Below are positions 35,284-45,429 of a stretch of 64,000 nucleotides of DNA, in pieces (position 1 is the stretch's first letter; every line of letters begins with the position of its first letter). The stretch covers positions 1 to 64,000 of the forward strand of contig NZ_JAJDJU010000004.1 in assembly GCF_020567705.1 (NCBI RefSeq). Direction: 5' to 3'. A model generated the notes under the pieces. The model ran no database searches. It saw only the letters and a list, made by a program, of their open reading frames with translations, and had not been told where the DNA came from. Source of the DNA: Acidocella sp. KAb 2-4. Its GTDB lineage: Bacteria > Pseudomonadota > Alphaproteobacteria > Acetobacterales > Acetobacteraceae. The translations under genes were made by a program, and so were the position numbers.

Positions 35284-36216
35284 ATGAGCTTCATAACCGC
35301 CCGCCTCGATAGGAGCGGACAACAGACGCGACAAGACCTCGTTGCGCCAAGCCCTGAGGGGGCGTCCACCCTGCCGCCACAACCCGCTTTTCCGCCCATC
35401 CTGATCATCAGCCTCGCCCGCGCCGGCGTGCGCCGCGCCACGCTGCGCGCCCGGCTTGAGGATCTGGGCTTGGCGTTCGAGTTCATGGACGCGGTGGACG
35501 GCCTGACCCTGACCGCCGCCGACCGCGCGGTTTACAACGGCCGCAAGCGGCGGATTTTCATGGGTAAGGATCTCTACCCTGGCGAGATCGCCTGCCTGCT
35601 GTCACACAAACACGCCATCGCGCGCGTGGCGGCGGATGACACACCCTGGCTGATCCTGGAGGATGACGTACAGCTGGGCGATGATTTCCCCGCCGTCATC
35701 CGCGCCCTGATGGCCACGCCGGATGACTGGGAATTGGTGCGCTTTTTTGGCGATGAGAAACACGCCAAACGATTGCAGCGGAAATTGCTGCCGCTCGCGG
35801 CGGGCTATTGGCTCACCCGCCTCTCCACCACGCCGGGCGAGGCGCATGCTTACCTGATCAGCCCCGCCGGCGCGCGCAAGCTGCTGCGCCAGTTGCGCTA
35901 CACCGGCACGCCGATCGACACGCTGATGGGCCAACCCTGGAAAACCGGGCTGGAGGCGCTGACCGTGTGGCCAGGGCTGGCCTGGCAGGACAAGCAGCTC
36001 GGCTCCGATATCGGCGATGCGCGCTTCGAGCGCGGCCCCAAGACCAAAGGGCTGGAGCGCGCGCTCTATCCGGTGGCCAGCTTCGCTCTGCGGCTAACGC
36101 AAAACCTCCTCAAGCGCGGCTTTTATTATGGTCACGCCCTGTCCGACCATCTGCGCCTGCGCCGGCGGCTATCTTGCCAAACCGGGCAGCGGCGGTCCAC
36201 AGAAGGCGGAAACTGA
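35284..36216 (+). CDS. Glycosyltransferase family 25
   Basis: 310 residues. After a ~35-residue unmatched N-terminus come the GT25 motifs PPILIISLARAGVRR, DAVDG, GEIACLLSHKHAI, and the acidic LILEDDV. It is a second GT25 besides the one in the island (3116), with only moderate similarity. Adjacent GT2 and UDP-xylose-forming genes suggest a surface polysaccharide or LPS cluster. The gene is followed within 15 bp by the GT2 gene. Confidence 0.85.
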   Translation: MSFITARLDRSGQQTRQDLVAPSPEGASTLPPQPAFPPILIISLARAGVRRATLRARLEDLGLAFEFMDAVDGLTLTAADRAVYNGRKRRIFMGKDLYPGEIACLLSHKHAIARVAADDTPWLILEDDVQLGDDFPAVIRALMATPDDWELVRFFGDEKHAKRLQRKLLPLAAGYWLTRLSTTPGEAHAYLISPAGARKLLRQLRYTGTPIDTLMGQPWKTGLEALTVWPGLAWQDKQLGSDIGDARFERGPKTKGLERALYPVASFALRLTQNLLKRGFYYGHALSDHLRLRRRLSCQTGQRRSTEGGN

Positions 36217-36230
36217 CCGTCCGGATTTGC

Positions 36231-37223
36231 ATGCGCCTCGTCTCCTACGTCGTCACCCTCTACAATAAGCGGAATTTCCTGCCTTATCTGCTCGCCGGGC
36301 TGGCGCGCCAGGAGGGGGATTTCCGGCGGGAGATGATCTTCGTCGATGACGGCTCGACCGACGACACCGTGCCGCTCTTGCGCGCGATGACCGCTGGGTG
36401 GGCGAATGTGACGATCATCGAGCAGGCCAATGCCGGGCCAGCCGCCGCCACCAATGCGGGGTTGGCGCGCTGCGCGGGCGATTTCATCAAGCCGGTGGAT
36501 GGCGACGACATGCTCGCCCCCTGGGCCACCGCCTATCTGCTGGAGGCGATCGAGACCACCGGACGTTCCGTGGCCTTTGGCGATATGAGAAAGATGCGCC
36601 GCTATCAGCCGGGGCAAGACGTGCCCGAGGCCGTGCTGACAACCCCCGCCACACCGCTGCGCGCCCATGCAGAAACCGGTTCGCTGCGGCTGTCGCTGCA
36701 TTCCGCCCGTACCAACCCCACCGCCTGGCTGGCCCGCGCCGAAACCGTGCGGGCCGCCGGGGGCAGCGATTTCGGCGTCTTCATCCAGGATTACTCCTTC
36801 GAATTGCGCCTCGCCGCGGCAGCCGATTTCGTGATGCTCGACAACACGATCTTCTTCGCGCCGCAGGAGGCGCCGGACCGGCTCTCGGGCAATGAAGCGC
36901 AGATATTGCACGACGTGAATTTGGCGGTGATGCGCTTCCTGCGCCAGCACCCCGAACTGCCGCCTGAGCTGCGCCGCTACGGTATGCGCCGGGTGAGCGG
37001 GCGGGCTTGGTCCTGGGCCGCGCGCCATGGCGGGCTGGGAGTGCGCGCGGGGGCGCTGGCCGGGCGGCTGCGCGCGCTCGCCGGCCTGCTGGGGCCGGAT
37101 GAACGTGGCGAGGCCATTGTCTGCGCGCCGTTTCGCGCCACCAACCCGATCCGGCTCAGCCTGCGTCCGCCCGTCACGGCGGAGCAGGCGCACCCCTTCC
37201 CCTCCCCCAGCCCGGCAGCGTGA
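36231..37223 (+). CDS. Glycosyltransferase family 2
   Basis: 330 residues. GT-A fold motifs: [16 protein letters not shown] at the start, [25 protein letters not shown], and VDGDDML for the metal-binding DxD. No membrane helices; the C-terminus is Pro/Arg-rich. Inverting sugar transfer to a lipid or polysaccharide acceptor by family. ATG 36231 is the first good start. It overlaps the next gene by 4 bp (GTGA). Confidence 0.88.
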   Translation: MRLVSYVVTLYNKRNFLPYLLAGLARQEGDFRREMIFVDDGSTDDTVPLLRAMTAGWANVTIIEQANAGPAAATNAGLARCAGDFIKPVDGDDMLAPWATAYLLEAIETTGRSVAFGDMRKMRRYQPGQDVPEAVLTTPATPLRAHAETGSLRLSLHSARTNPTAWLARAETVRAAGGSDFGVFIQDYSFELRLAAAADFVMLDNTIFFAPQEAPDRLSGNEAQILHDVNLAVMRFLRQHPELPPELRRYGMRRVSGRAWSWAARHGGLGVRAGALAGRLRALAGLLGPDERGEAIVCAPFRATNPIRLSLRPPVTAEQAHPFPSPSPAA

Positions 37224-38161
37224 ACATGCGAAAAATCCTCGTCACCGGCGGCGCCGGGTTTCTCGGCTCGCATTTGTGCGAGCGTCTCGTCGCCCAGGGC
37301 CATGATGTGCTCTGCGTCGATAACTACTTCACCGGCAGCAAGGCCAATATCGAGCATCTGCTTGGCCTGCCGCATTTCGAGGTGATGCGCCACGACGTCA
37401 CCTTCCCGCTCTATGTCGAGGTTGACCAGATCTACAACCTCGCCTGCCCGGCCTCGCCCGTGCATTACCAGCACGACCCAGTGCAGACGACCAAGGTGAA
37501 TGTGCATGGCGCGATCAACATGCTGGGCCTCGCCAAGCGGCTGCGCGCGCGCATCCTGCAAGCCTCGACCTCCGAGGTGTATGGCGACCCGGAGGTGCAT
37601 CCGCAGACCGAGGATTACTGGGGCAAGGTCAACCCGATCGGCATCCGCAGCTGCTACGACGAGGGCAAGCGCTGCGCCGAGACCTTGTTCTTTGATTATT
37701 GGCGCCAGCACCGGCTGGAGATCAAGGTCATGCGCATCTTCAACACTTACGGCCCGCGCATGCACCCTAATGACGGCCGGGTGGTCAGCAATTTCATCGT
37801 GCAGGCGCTGAAGGGCGAGCCGATCACCATCTATGGCGACGGCACGCAGACCCGCAGCTTCTGCTATGTGGATGACCTGGTCGACGGCATGATGCGGCTG
37901 ATGGACAGCCCCGCTGCGTTCACCGGCCCGGTGAATGTCGGCAACCCGCAGGAGACGACGATGCTGGAACTGGCTGACACGATCTGCCGCCTGACCGGCA
38001 GCGCCTCGGCCATCGAGTTCCGCCCGCTGCCGCAGGACGACCCGAAACAGCGCCGCCCCGATATCGGGTTGGCCGAGCGCGCCCTGGGCTGGGCGCCCCG
38101 CACCGCGCTGGAAGACGGGCTGAAGGAAACCATCGCCTATTTCCGCAAAATCGTCGACTGA
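37220..38161 (+). CDS. UDP-glucuronate decarboxylase (UDP-xylose synthase type)
   Basis: 313 residues of the extended SDR family. NAD site [10 protein letters not shown] (9-18), catalytic S/T-E in [10 protein letters not shown], and YDEGKR (YxxxK) in [12 protein letters not shown]. The sequence [14 protein letters not shown] and the PASPVHYQ segment are characteristic of UDP-glucuronate decarboxylases, which make UDP-xylose. GTG 37220 overlaps the GT2 stop; ATG 37226 is an equally good start. It supplies a pentose donor for the neighbouring transferases. Confidence 0.9.
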   Translation: MNMRKILVTGGAGFLGSHLCERLVAQGHDVLCVDNYFTGSKANIEHLLGLPHFEVMRHDVTFPLYVEVDQIYNLACPASPVHYQHDPVQTTKVNVHGAINMLGLAKRLRARILQASTSEVYGDPEVHPQTEDYWGKVNPIGIRSCYDEGKRCAETLFFDYWRQHRLEIKVMRIFNTYGPRMHPNDGRVVSNFIVQALKGEPITIYGDGTQTRSFCYVDDLVDGMMRLMDSPAAFTGPVNVGNPQETTMLELADTICRLTGSASAIEFRPLPQDDPKQRRPDIGLAERALGWAPRTALEDGLKETIAYFRKIVD

Positions 38162-38173
38162 CCGGGGGCGGCG

Positions 38174-38671
38174 CTAAAAAATCTCCCAGCGCGCCCGCGC
38201 GGTGAGCAGCATCGCCGGCCCCATCCATTCACGCGGGTGCGGGTGCCACGCAAACCGCGCCATCAACCCCGCGACCTCCGCCCTGCGCAAAAAATCCAGC
38301 CGGCTCAGCCAAGCGGGCAGCCGCAGCACGGCCACACCATCATGGCCCAGCTTGCGGCCGAGCCAGCGCAGCAGCGCGCGCAGCTCCTCGGCATCGCGCG
38401 GCCCGCCATGCACCACCACGGCGGCGAGCGAGGCGTCAGCGAAACCCGCCGGGCTATCCGCCGCCTCCGCCATGCAAGTATGCGCGCCAAAAGCATGAAC
38501 GCTGAAGCGCGCGGCCAGGGCGGGAACCACGTTACCACCGCCAAGCACCACTGCCGTACCCGAGGCGGGGCCGTGACGGTTGACCAGCGCCGCCAGCCGC
38601 TCGCCGGGCGGTTTAGCCGGGCCCCAGCCAACGGTTTTCGGAGAAAACTCTGACAAGGCGTCGATCGTCAC
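38174..38671 (-). CDS. Degenerate methyltransferase-like hypothetical protein
   Basis: 165 residues. A glycine-rich strand-turn (AVVLGGGNVVPALAARF) and later LAAVVVHGGP resemble the core of a SAM-dependent methyltransferase, followed by WLGRKLGHDGVAVLRLP. The usual acidic SAM ribose ligand is not clear. It is convergent with the UDP-glucuronate decarboxylase gene. Function unknown. Confidence 0.6.
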   Translation of the reverse strand: MTIDALSEFSPKTVGWGPAKPPGERLAALVNRHGPASGTAVVLGGGNVVPALAARFSVHAFGAHTCMAEAADSPAGFADASLAAVVVHGGPRDAEELRALLRWLGRKLGHDGVAVLRLPAWLSRLDFLRRAEVAGLMARFAWHPHPREWMGPAMLLTARARWEIF

Positions 38672-38830
38672 ACATCCCTCTTTTCCCAGCCATTGGTTTT
38701 TGTCGATCAGCGAGGCGGCATCCGTGGCTGGGCGGCACCGCGCCGGGCCGAAATTCGGCTTTCGCCAATTTTTGTGGAAAAAAGTTCCGCAGTCAAATTA
38801 CAAAAGCGGGATCAAGTCCGCGAACGGTCC

Positions 38831-39589
38831 CTAAAACCGCGCCGTGGCGCCAAGGCCAAACCCGTAGGCCGGGCTGTCCGGGGTGAAGCCGCGCAGGGCG
38901 TAGAGCTGCACATCGAGCCGGGGCGTGAGCTGCACCGTATAAGCCGCCAGCGCCAACTCGGACGGTCCGGCGCCGGTCTGGATTTCGCCGCGATGCGAAA
39001 CGCCGAGGCTGATATATTGCCCCGGCAAAAAACGATAGCTCAGCCCCGCCTCCACCACCGGCGCGTTGTGCAATTGCAAACCCTGGGCGCCGCCGACGAA
39101 CCGGTATCCGGCGCGCAGGAAGGGGTACAGCTTGCCCGCCTCCCAGATCGCGCGCAGCCCGATCTCCTCATCCGGCGCGCCCGTGCCAAGCCCTTGCGCG
39201 CGCGACGCGGTGGGCATCTTCAGTTTCACATAAGGCGCGAGCTCGGGCAGCAGCCCATCGGCCCGCGCCACCGTGACATCGCCGCTGAGCCAGATATCGC
39301 CAAGCCCGACACGCGCGCCGCTCTGCGTGGTTGCGCGGATGGCCGCGCCATCGGTCACCACCCCGGCGCCCGAGACCACCAGCCCCGGCACTTCCAGGCT
39401 GACGCGCCAGCCATCGCCATGATAGCGCAACGTCAGCGGCAATTCGTAAACATGCAGATTGCTGCCATAGCCGAACCCGCCGGCAAACACCGAGGGCTCC
39501 ACCCCGATGGTGAAGAAACCCGGCCCGGCATAAGCCGGCGCGGCGATAAGGCCGGCGAGGCCAGCCAGGGCGGGGAGCATTGGGTTCAT
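38831..39589 (-). CDS. Outer-membrane beta-barrel-like secreted protein
   Basis: 252 residues from ATG 39589. A signal peptide (ALAGLAGLIAAPAYA, cleavage before GPGFFTIG) precedes a repetitive amphipathic beta-rich sequence ending in a C-terminal phenylalanine (GLGATARF), typical of an outer-membrane barrel. It resembles the transporter/MetA-like family of uncharacterised outer-membrane proteins. It is divergent from the DUF6502 gene, from which it is separated by ~107 bp. Confidence 0.7.
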   Translation of the reverse strand: MNPMLPALAGLAGLIAAPAYAGPGFFTIGVEPSVFAGGFGYGSNLHVYELPLTLRYHGDGWRVSLEVPGLVVSGAGVVTDGAAIRATTQSGARVGLGDIWLSGDVTVARADGLLPELAPYVKLKMPTASRAQGLGTGAPDEEIGLRAIWEAGKLYPFLRAGYRFVGGAQGLQLHNAPVVEAGLSYRFLPGQYISLGVSHRGEIQTGAGPSELALAAYTVQLTPRLDVQLYALRGFTPDSPAYGFGLGATARF

Positions 39590-39696
39590 GCATTTTCGGC
39601 TCTGCCGCTGGCGGCGGCTCTTGGCAAGAGGGCGCGGCCCGGATCGGCGGCGCGGGCATTGTACAAAAATCAACAAATCTGCGTAAATTAAGACGA

Positions 39697-40518
39697 ATGG
39701 ATGCCGATCTCGACAGGATGCTGCGGCGCGTGTTGCGCCCTCTCATTGCGATGCTGATGCGCCGGGGCATCGGCTACATCGCGCTGCGCGATCTGTTGAA
39801 GAATATCTATGTCGAGGAAGCCCTGCGCCAGCAGCCCGCCGAGGCGTCCCCCACGGATAGCAGCATCAGCCTGGTCACCGGCATCAACCGGCGCGAGGTG
39901 AAGCGCCTGCGTGAGGAAGCCGCCCACCCCGCCGACCAGGACATCCGGGACCCGATGAGCGGCGTGAACATGGCGGCGCGCGTGGTCGCCACCTGGGCCT
40001 CAGCCGCGGCCTTCCGGGCGCCGGATGGCGCGCCCCGCCCGCTGGAGATTCACGGCGAGGGCGGCACGCTGGATTTCGACGCGTTGCTGCGCGCCGCGAA
40101 AGTGGATGTGCGGGCCCGCACCGTGATCGGCGAACTTGAGCGCGCCGGGGTGGTGGAGCGGCGGGAGGATGGGCGGCTGCACTTGCTGCGCACCTCCTTC
40201 ACGCCCGAAACGCCGCGCGAGAAGATGCTGTTCCTGGCCGCCAATGTGAGCGACCATTTGCGCGCCGCCCTGCATAATCTCGATGGTAACAGCCCGGTCT
40301 TCATCGAGCGGGCGCTATTCCATAACGGGCTGGATGCCGCGCAGCAGGCGGCGCTGCGCCCGGTGCTGGCGGAGCTGGCCGACAAGATGCTGCGCCAAGC
40401 CAATGAGACGCTGCTGGGCGCGGGACAGTCTGAGGGGCCGGAGGCCACCCCATCGCCCAAACGGCGGCTGCGCCTGGGCGTCTATTATTACGACGCGGAG
40501 GCTGGCGATGCGCCGTGA
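39697..40518 (+). CDS. DUF6502-like protein
   Basis: 273 residues, soluble. An N-terminal segment (RRVLRPLIAMLMRRGIGY) and a SLVTGINRREVKRLR stretch are winged-helix-like, as in DUF6502 proteins. No catalytic motif is visible. It overlaps the next gene, a DUF5666 protein, by 11 bp; this pairing recurs in proteobacteria, and the pair is of unknown function. ATG 39697 is the first start after a likely promoter region shared with the divergent barrel gene. Confidence 0.65.
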   Translation: MDADLDRMLRRVLRPLIAMLMRRGIGYIALRDLLKNIYVEEALRQQPAEASPTDSSISLVTGINRREVKRLREEAAHPADQDIRDPMSGVNMAARVVATWASAAAFRAPDGAPRPLEIHGEGGTLDFDALLRAAKVDVRARTVIGELERAGVVERREDGRLHLLRTSFTPETPREKMLFLAANVSDHLRAALHNLDGNSPVFIERALFHNGLDAAQQAALRPVLAELADKMLRQANETLLGAGQSEGPEATPSPKRRLRLGVYYYDAEAGDAP

Positions 40519-41698
40519 CTGGCGGCGCGCGCGCGGCGCGGTGGCGGTGGTGCTGCTGCTCTGGGCCGCTCCCGCCCTGGCGCAAAGCGGGGAAACCGGC
40601 GGGATTGGCGGCACAGGCATAAGTTCAACCAGCGGCGGGATTGGCGGTACAGGCGTCAGCGCCAATGGCGGCGGCATTGGCGGCACGGGCAGCGTGGCGG
40701 AGAATGGCGGCACCGGCCCGATACCCGATACGGGCGGCATCGGCGGCACCGGCGCCACCCCGGCCGGGCAGGCGATCATCGGCTACGGCCCGATCCAGGC
40801 CTTCGGCAGCGTGTTCGTCAATGGCCGCGAATACGCCATCGACAGCCACACGCGCGTCACCATCGACGGCGCCCCGGCCACGGTCAGGGCGCTCCACGTG
40901 GGTGATCTCGCCCAGGTTCAGGGGGTCACCGCCAGTGGCCCGCATGGCTATGCCACCGCCATTTCCGTGCTGCACCCGCTCATCGGCCCCATCACCGCCA
41001 TGGGCGGCAATGGCCAGATGGTCACGGTGCTGGGGCAGCGTGTCGCCGCCGCGCATGACAAGGCGCTGTTCGCCGCGCTCAGGCTGGGCACGATCATCGC
41101 CATCTCGGCCCAGCGGCGGGCGGATGGCACCTGGATTGCCCGTGCGGCGCAGGCCATGCCGCCCGGCACGCCCGCGCAGATCGTCGGCCCCGCCGCCTTC
41201 GCCGGGGGGCGGCTCAGTGTCGGCGGTGTCGCCGTGTCTGGCCCCGCCGCGCTGGCCGCCACGGTCCAGCCGGGAACGATGCTCACCGTGCGCGGCACGT
41301 TTGCGGGCGCGGCGCTGCAGGCGAGCAGCCTCGCCACCGTCAAACTGCTGGCCGGGGCGCCGGGCACGCGCGTCGAGGTCGAGGATTATTTCCAGTCCGG
41401 CCCGGATGGCCGCGCCGCCGCGCCGGACGGCCTCGCCGCCGTCAACCTGCCGCAAGCCACCCCGCTCACCGGCATGCGGGCGGAGGAGCTGGGCGGCACG
41501 CTGGTCGAACCAGGGGTTCTGGACGTGGACAGCATTGCCAGCTCGCCGCTGGATAGTATCGAGCCGCCCGATCTCGACCACGACCTCGCCAACGATATCG
41601 AGCCGCCCGGCGACGTGGATGACGCCCCGGCGCTGGAGGCGGCCCACCCCGAACTGCCGGACGACGTGATAGACAGAGCCTTGCCCGCGAACCACTGA
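40508..41698 (+). CDS. Secreted DUF5666-domain protein with Gly-rich GGIGGTG repeats
   Basis: 396 residues. The start at ATG 40508 gives a signal peptide (AVVLLLWAAPALAQ). Residues about 30-90 consist of repeated GGIGGTG units with Ser/Asn spacers, followed by repeated small beta domains (GYGPIQAFGSVFVNGREY and later copies) of the DUF5666 type, and an acidic Asp/Pro-rich C-terminus. Probably periplasmic or surface-exposed. Translationally coupled to the DUF6502 gene. Confidence 0.7.
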   Translation: MRRDWRRARGAVAVVLLLWAAPALAQSGETGGIGGTGISSTSGGIGGTGVSANGGGIGGTGSVAENGGTGPIPDTGGIGGTGATPAGQAIIGYGPIQAFGSVFVNGREYAIDSHTRVTIDGAPATVRALHVGDLAQVQGVTASGPHGYATAISVLHPLIGPITAMGGNGQMVTVLGQRVAAAHDKALFAALRLGTIIAISAQRRADGTWIARAAQAMPPGTPAQIVGPAAFAGGRLSVGGVAVSGPAALAATVQPGTMLTVRGTFAGAALQASSLATVKLLAGAPGTRVEVEDYFQSGPDGRAAAPDGLAAVNLPQATPLTGMRAEELGGTLVEPGVLDVDSIASSPLDSIEPPDLDHDLANDIEPPGDVDDAPALEAAHPELPDDVIDRALPANH

Positions 41699-41776
41699 CG
41701 CGCCGCGCCGCCTCATACCGGGCCGATAACGATGTTTTGATGCCGCCGCGTGCGGTTTTGAATTATACGTCCAAAC

Positions 41777-42076
41777 ATGGACAGTTCCACGCCACTTTCC
41801 GCCGCCACGCTGCCGGCGCTGCTCGACGCCGAGCGGCGGACGATGCAGCGCAGCCCGGTGCAGCGACGCGGCCGGCTCGCCTATGGCGGGCTGACCCCCG
41901 GCCTGGTCGCCTGCCAGATTCTTGACCTCTCCGAAACGGGCGTACGCTTGCGGACCGACGCCGAGATCGACCCGTTGCCGGAACATTTCTCGCTGGAATT
42001 CTGTGATATTTATTGCCGCGTGCGACTGCGCTGGCGCCAGGGCCGCGAGCTAGGGCTGGAATTCACCTTCGGCTGA
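41777..42076 (+). CDS. PilZ-domain protein
   Basis: 99 residues. The c-di-GMP-binding motifs of PilZ are present: RRGRLAY (R-x3-R-like, about 30-36) and DLSETGVRL ([D/N]-x-S-x2-G, about 49-57). A single-domain receptor that would relay c-di-GMP to a partner, often a polysaccharide or motility machine. The partner is not evident here. Confidence 0.8.
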   Translation: MDSSTPLSAATLPALLDAERRTMQRSPVQRRGRLAYGGLTPGLVACQILDLSETGVRLRTDAEIDPLPEHFSLEFCDIYCRVRLRWRQGRELGLEFTFG

Positions 42077-42094
42077 CTCCCACGCGCGCGGCGA

Positions 42095-42108
42095 TTGACC
42101 AAGGTCAT
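42095..42108 (+). promoter_or_regulatory. FNR/Dnr-like box
   Basis: TTGAC-CAAG-GTCAT (42095-42108) matches the FNR/NNR-type inverted repeat TTGAC-N4-GTCAA with one change. It lies about 45 bases before the small secreted protein gene. Confidence 0.4.
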
Positions 42109-42153
42109 TGCGGAAATCCGCCCGCCATGAGAGCAGGCGGGCAGGAGGATGCC

Positions 42154-42477
42154 ATGCCAAAAACCGCATTTTTCGCCTTAGGGTTGGCCGCCGCGCTGTT
42201 TGCCGGCGCCATCGCCGCCGCCGCCCCGCCAAGCCAGACGCTTTCCCCCTCCGCGCAGAATCAGCGCGAGGGCGCGACCACTGGCCTCGGCACCTCACAT
42301 CGCTTCGCCACAACCGCCGCCGCGGCGGATCATTGCCCCGGCGATGTCATTGTCTGGCTCTCCGGGCCAAACCTGACCTACCGCCTGCCCGGCGTACCGG
42401 GTTACGGCAGCGGCGTGGGCCAATATGCCTGCAAGGCCGAGGCCGATGACGCCGGCTTCACCGCCGTCAGCCCGTAA
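42154..42477 (+). CDS. Small secreted protein
   Basis: 107 residues. A strong Shine-Dalgarno (AGGAGGA) sits just before ATG 42154. A signal peptide (FFALGLAAALFAGAIAAAAP) is followed by a Ser/Thr/Gln-rich linker and a compact domain with two cysteines (Cys71 region HCPGDVIVWL; QYACKAE). No named family. Possible FNR-type control from the upstream box. Confidence 0.7.
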   Translation: MPKTAFFALGLAAALFAGAIAAAAPPSQTLSPSAQNQREGATTGLGTSHRFATTAAAADHCPGDVIVWLSGPNLTYRLPGVPGYGSGVGQYACKAEADDAGFTAVSP

Positions 42478-42483
42478 CCCGCC

Positions 42484-43599
42484 TCAGGCTAGAACTTTTT
42501 CCACCGGGTAGAGCGCCTGGCCCAGCGCCTCGGCCACGGCAGGGTAAGTGATGCGCCCTTCCGCCACGTTCAGCCCGTGGCGCAGATGCACATTGTCGCG
42601 CAGCGCCGCGCGCCAGCCCTTATCCGCGAGTTGCAGCGTGTAGGGGATCGTCGCCTGGGTGAGCGCGAAGGTGGAGGTGCGCGGCACCGCGCCGGGCATG
42701 TTGGCGACGCAGTAATGCACGATGCCCTCCAGTACGAAGGTGGGGTGCGAATGGGTCGTCGGGCGGCTGGTCTCGAAGCAGCCGCCCTGATCGATGGCGA
42801 CATCGACCAGCACCGCGCCCGGGCGCATATGCGCGAGCATGCCGCGCGTCACCAGCTTGGGCGCCGCCGCCCCCGGCACCAGCACCGCCCCGATCACGAG
42901 GTCGGCGTGGAACACCGCCTCCTCCACGGCCTCGGCGGTGGAATAACAGGTCTTCAGATGCGGGCCGTAAAGATCGTCGAGTTGTGCCAGCCGCGGCAGG
43001 GAGCGGTCGAAGATCGTCACATCCGCGCCCATGCCGAGCGCGATGCGCGCCGCGTTGGTGCCGACCACGCCGCCGCCCAGCACCACCACCTTGGCCGGCG
43101 GCACGCCGGGCACGCCGGCCAGCAGCACGCCCAGCCCGCCCAGGGCCTTTTGCAGCGACACCGCCCCCACCTGCACCGCCATGCGCCCAGCCACCTCGCT
43201 CATCGGTGCCAGCAGCGGCAGGCGTCCGGCCTCGTCCGTCACCGTCTCATAAGCGATCGCCACGGCGCCCGAGGCCTCGATCATCTTCGCCTGCTCGGGG
43301 TCGGGCGCCAGATGCAGATAAGTGAACAGGATCTGCCCCGGGCGCAACATCCGGCATTCCACCGGCTGCGGCTCCTTCACCTTCACGATCATCTCGGCGC
43401 GGGCGAAGATCTCAGCGGCATCGGGCGTCACCTCCCCCCCGGCCTTGCGATAGGCATCGTCGCCCATGCCGATGCCCGCCCCCGCCCCGCTCTGCACCAG
43501 CACCTGGTGGCCATGCGCCGCCAGTTCGCGCACCGAGGCCGGGGTCAGCCCGACGCGGAATTCATTGTCCTTGATTTCCTTTGGCAGCCCGACAAGCAT
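42484..43599 (-). CDS. ald: Alanine dehydrogenase
   Basis: 371 residues, standard length. [20 protein letters not shown] at the start, the catalytic histidine region FTYLHLAPD, Rossmann motif [14 protein letters not shown], and [18 protein letters not shown] are diagnostic. Catalyses NAD-dependent interconversion of L-alanine and pyruvate plus ammonia. ATG 43599 has GGGAGA upstream. Divergent from the SDR gene. Confidence 0.95.
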   Translation of the reverse strand: MLVGLPKEIKDNEFRVGLTPASVRELAAHGHQVLVQSGAGAGIGMGDDAYRKAGGEVTPDAAEIFARAEMIVKVKEPQPVECRMLRPGQILFTYLHLAPDPEQAKMIEASGAVAIAYETVTDEAGRLPLLAPMSEVAGRMAVQVGAVSLQKALGGLGVLLAGVPGVPPAKVVVLGGGVVGTNAARIALGMGADVTIFDRSLPRLAQLDDLYGPHLKTCYSTAEAVEEAVFHADLVIGAVLVPGAAAPKLVTRGMLAHMRPGAVLVDVAIDQGGCFETSRPTTHSHPTFVLEGIVHYCVANMPGAVPRTSTFALTQATIPYTLQLADKGWRAALRDNVHLRHGLNVAEGRITYPAVAEALGQALYPVEKVLA

Positions 43600-43723
43600 T
43601 TGCGTTCTCCCTTGGCGGCTTGTGCCGCACTGAAATGCTAGTTTGATCACTCTTGCGGAACAACAAAAAACCAAAGGGCGGCATGGGCTTGGTAATCGGC
43701 GCGGGCTCGTCTATCCAACCGGC

Positions 43724-44494
43724 ATGCAAGGTGTACTCGTTACCGGAAGCGGCAAGCGCCTCGGCGCCGCCATCGCCACTCATCTCGGTGCCAAGGGCTG
43801 GCACGTTTTCGTGCATTACAACCATTCGCGGGAGGAGGCCGAGGCCACCGCCGCCGCGATCACCGCCGCGGGGGGGCAGGCCAGCGCCATTGGCGCCGAT
43901 CTCGCGGATATGGAGGCCGTGGGCACGCTCATCAGTCGCTGCGAGGCGATCTGCCCGCTCGGGCTGCTGATCAACAACGCCTCGACCTTTGAGTACGACA
44001 CCGCCGCCACCACCAGCGCCGCCAAGCTGGACCACAATATGCGCGTCAATCTCTACGCCCCCGCCCTGCTCGCGCAGGGGTTTCAGGCAGCGGTGCGCGC
44101 GCGCGGCGGCGAGGGTGTGATCATCAACATGATCGACAACAAGGTATTCGCGCTCAACCCAGATTATTTCTCCTACACTCTGGCCAAGGTGGCGCTGCAG
44201 GGCATGACCCAGATGCTGGCCATGGCCTTTGCCCCGCATATCCGCGTGGCGGGCATCGCGCCGGGCATCACGCTCATCAGCGGGTTGCAGACCGAGGCGG
44301 AGTTCCAGCGCACCCACCGCAACAACCCGCTCGGGCGGGGCTGCACGCCGGAGCAGATCCTGAACGCGGTGGACTTCATCCTCGCCTCGCCCGCCTATCA
44401 CGGCCAAACCATGGTCATCGATGCCGGGCAGGTGCTGCAACGCCTGCCGCGCGACATCGTGTTCATCGACAAGGCGGCCCACCAGCAGGCCTGA
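43724..44494 (+). CDS. SDR-family, pteridine/dihydromonapterin reductase-like oxidoreductase
   Basis: 256 residues. The cofactor motif TGSGKRLG (7-14) is the TGxxxRxG variant typical of pteridine reductases (FolM/PTR1), followed by LLINNASTFEYD and a Tyr-x3-Lys catalytic pair in YFSYTLAKVAL. Likely an NADPH-dependent reductase; a role in folate or pterin salvage is inferred from the motif. No other pterin gene adjoins it. Confidence 0.75.
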   Translation: MQGVLVTGSGKRLGAAIATHLGAKGWHVFVHYNHSREEAEATAAAITAAGGQASAIGADLADMEAVGTLISRCEAICPLGLLINNASTFEYDTAATTSAAKLDHNMRVNLYAPALLAQGFQAAVRARGGEGVIINMIDNKVFALNPDYFSYTLAKVALQGMTQMLAMAFAPHIRVAGIAPGITLISGLQTEAEFQRTHRNNPLGRGCTPEQILNAVDFILASPAYHGQTMVIDAGQVLQRLPRDIVFIDKAAHQQA

Positions 44495-44502
44495 CAAGCA
44501 AA

Positions 44503-44532
44503 AGGCGCCGCAAACGGGTTGCGGCGCCTCTT
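44503..44532. terminator. Bidirectional terminator between SDR gene and hbd
   Basis: An 11-bp stem (44503-44513 with 44519-44529) around ACGGG. The minus strand has a run of Ts after it (CCTTTTGC), so it serves mainly the convergent hbd-etf operon and weakly the SDR gene. Confidence 0.75.
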
Positions 44533-44553
44533 AAACTCAGCCCGTGACAGCGC

Positions 44554-45429
44554 TCAGCGCGTCGGCACCGGCGGGGTCTGGCTGTAATCGTAGAAGCCGC
44601 GGCCGGATTTGCGCCCGTACCACCCGGCCTCGACATATTTCACCAGCAGCGGGGCGGGGCGGTATTTGTCTTCGCCCAGCTCCTTATGCAGCACCTGCAT
44701 GATGCTGAGCAGCGTATCCAGCCCCACGAAATCCGCCAGTTCCAGCGGCCCCATCGGGTGGTTGGCGCCCAGCTTCATGCCGGCATCGATCGACTGCACC
44801 GTGCCCACGCCCTCGGCGAGCGCGAAGACCGCCTCGTTCAACATCGGGCAGAGGATGCGGTTGACGATGAAGCCCGGCGCGTCATGCGCGGTGACGGCGG
44901 TCTTGCCCATCTTGGCGGCCAGGGCGGCCACGGCCTGATAGGTCTCCTCCGAGGTCGCGAGACCACGGATGATCTCCACCAGCTTCATCATCGGCACCGG
45001 GTTGAAGAAATGCATCCCGATGAACTTATCCGGCCGGCCGGACATCGCCGCCAGCTTGGTGATGGAGATGGATGAGGTGTTGGAGGCGATGATCGCCTCC
45101 GGCTTCAACGCCGCCGCCAGCTCCTTGTAGATGCTCTCCTTGATCTCCAGCTTCTCCGGCACCGCCTCGATGACGATATCGGCCCCGGCCAAGGCATGCC
45201 AGTCGGTCGAGGTGGTCAGGCGCGCCAGGGCGGCGGCCTTTTGCTCCTCGGTGATGCTGCCCTTGGCGGCTTGGCGCTCCATGTTCTTGGTCATGGTGGC
45301 CAGGGCCTTGGGCAGCGCCGCCACGAAAGCGTCCACCAGCGTCACCTCGAACCCGGCGAGCAGGGAGGCATGGGCAATGCCATTGCCCATCAGCCCCGCG
45401 CCGATGACGCCGATCTTGCTGATGCTCAC
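44554..45429 (-). CDS. hbd: 3-hydroxybutyryl-CoA dehydrogenase
   Basis: 291 residues. NAD-binding [14 protein letters not shown] near the start, the catalytic-region signature [15 protein letters not shown], and [18 protein letters not shown] are diagnostic of the short 3-hydroxyacyl-CoA dehydrogenase family. It oxidises or reduces the C4 CoA ester in fatty acid or polyhydroxybutyrate metabolism. Start overlaps etfA stop by 4 bp. Confidence 0.95.
   Translation of the reverse strand: MSISKIGVIGAGLMGNGIAHASLLAGFEVTLVDAFVAALPKALATMTKNMERQAAKGSITEEQKAAALARLTTSTDWHALAGADIVIEAVPEKLEIKESIYKELAAALKPEAIIASNTSSISITKLAAMSGRPDKFIGMHFFNPVPMMKLVEIIRGLATSEETYQAVAALAAKMGKTAVTAHDAPGFIVNRILCPMLNEAVFALAEGVGTVQSIDAGMKLGANHPMGPLELADFVGLDTLLSIMQVLHKELGEDKYRPAPLLVKYVEAGWYGRKSGRGFYDYSQTPPVPTR

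Noticed and set aside
40620-40760. GGIGGTG-coding repeats as a DNA-level tandem repeat or recombination hotspot
   Set aside because: The units vary in spacing and codon use; the repetition is best explained at protein level.
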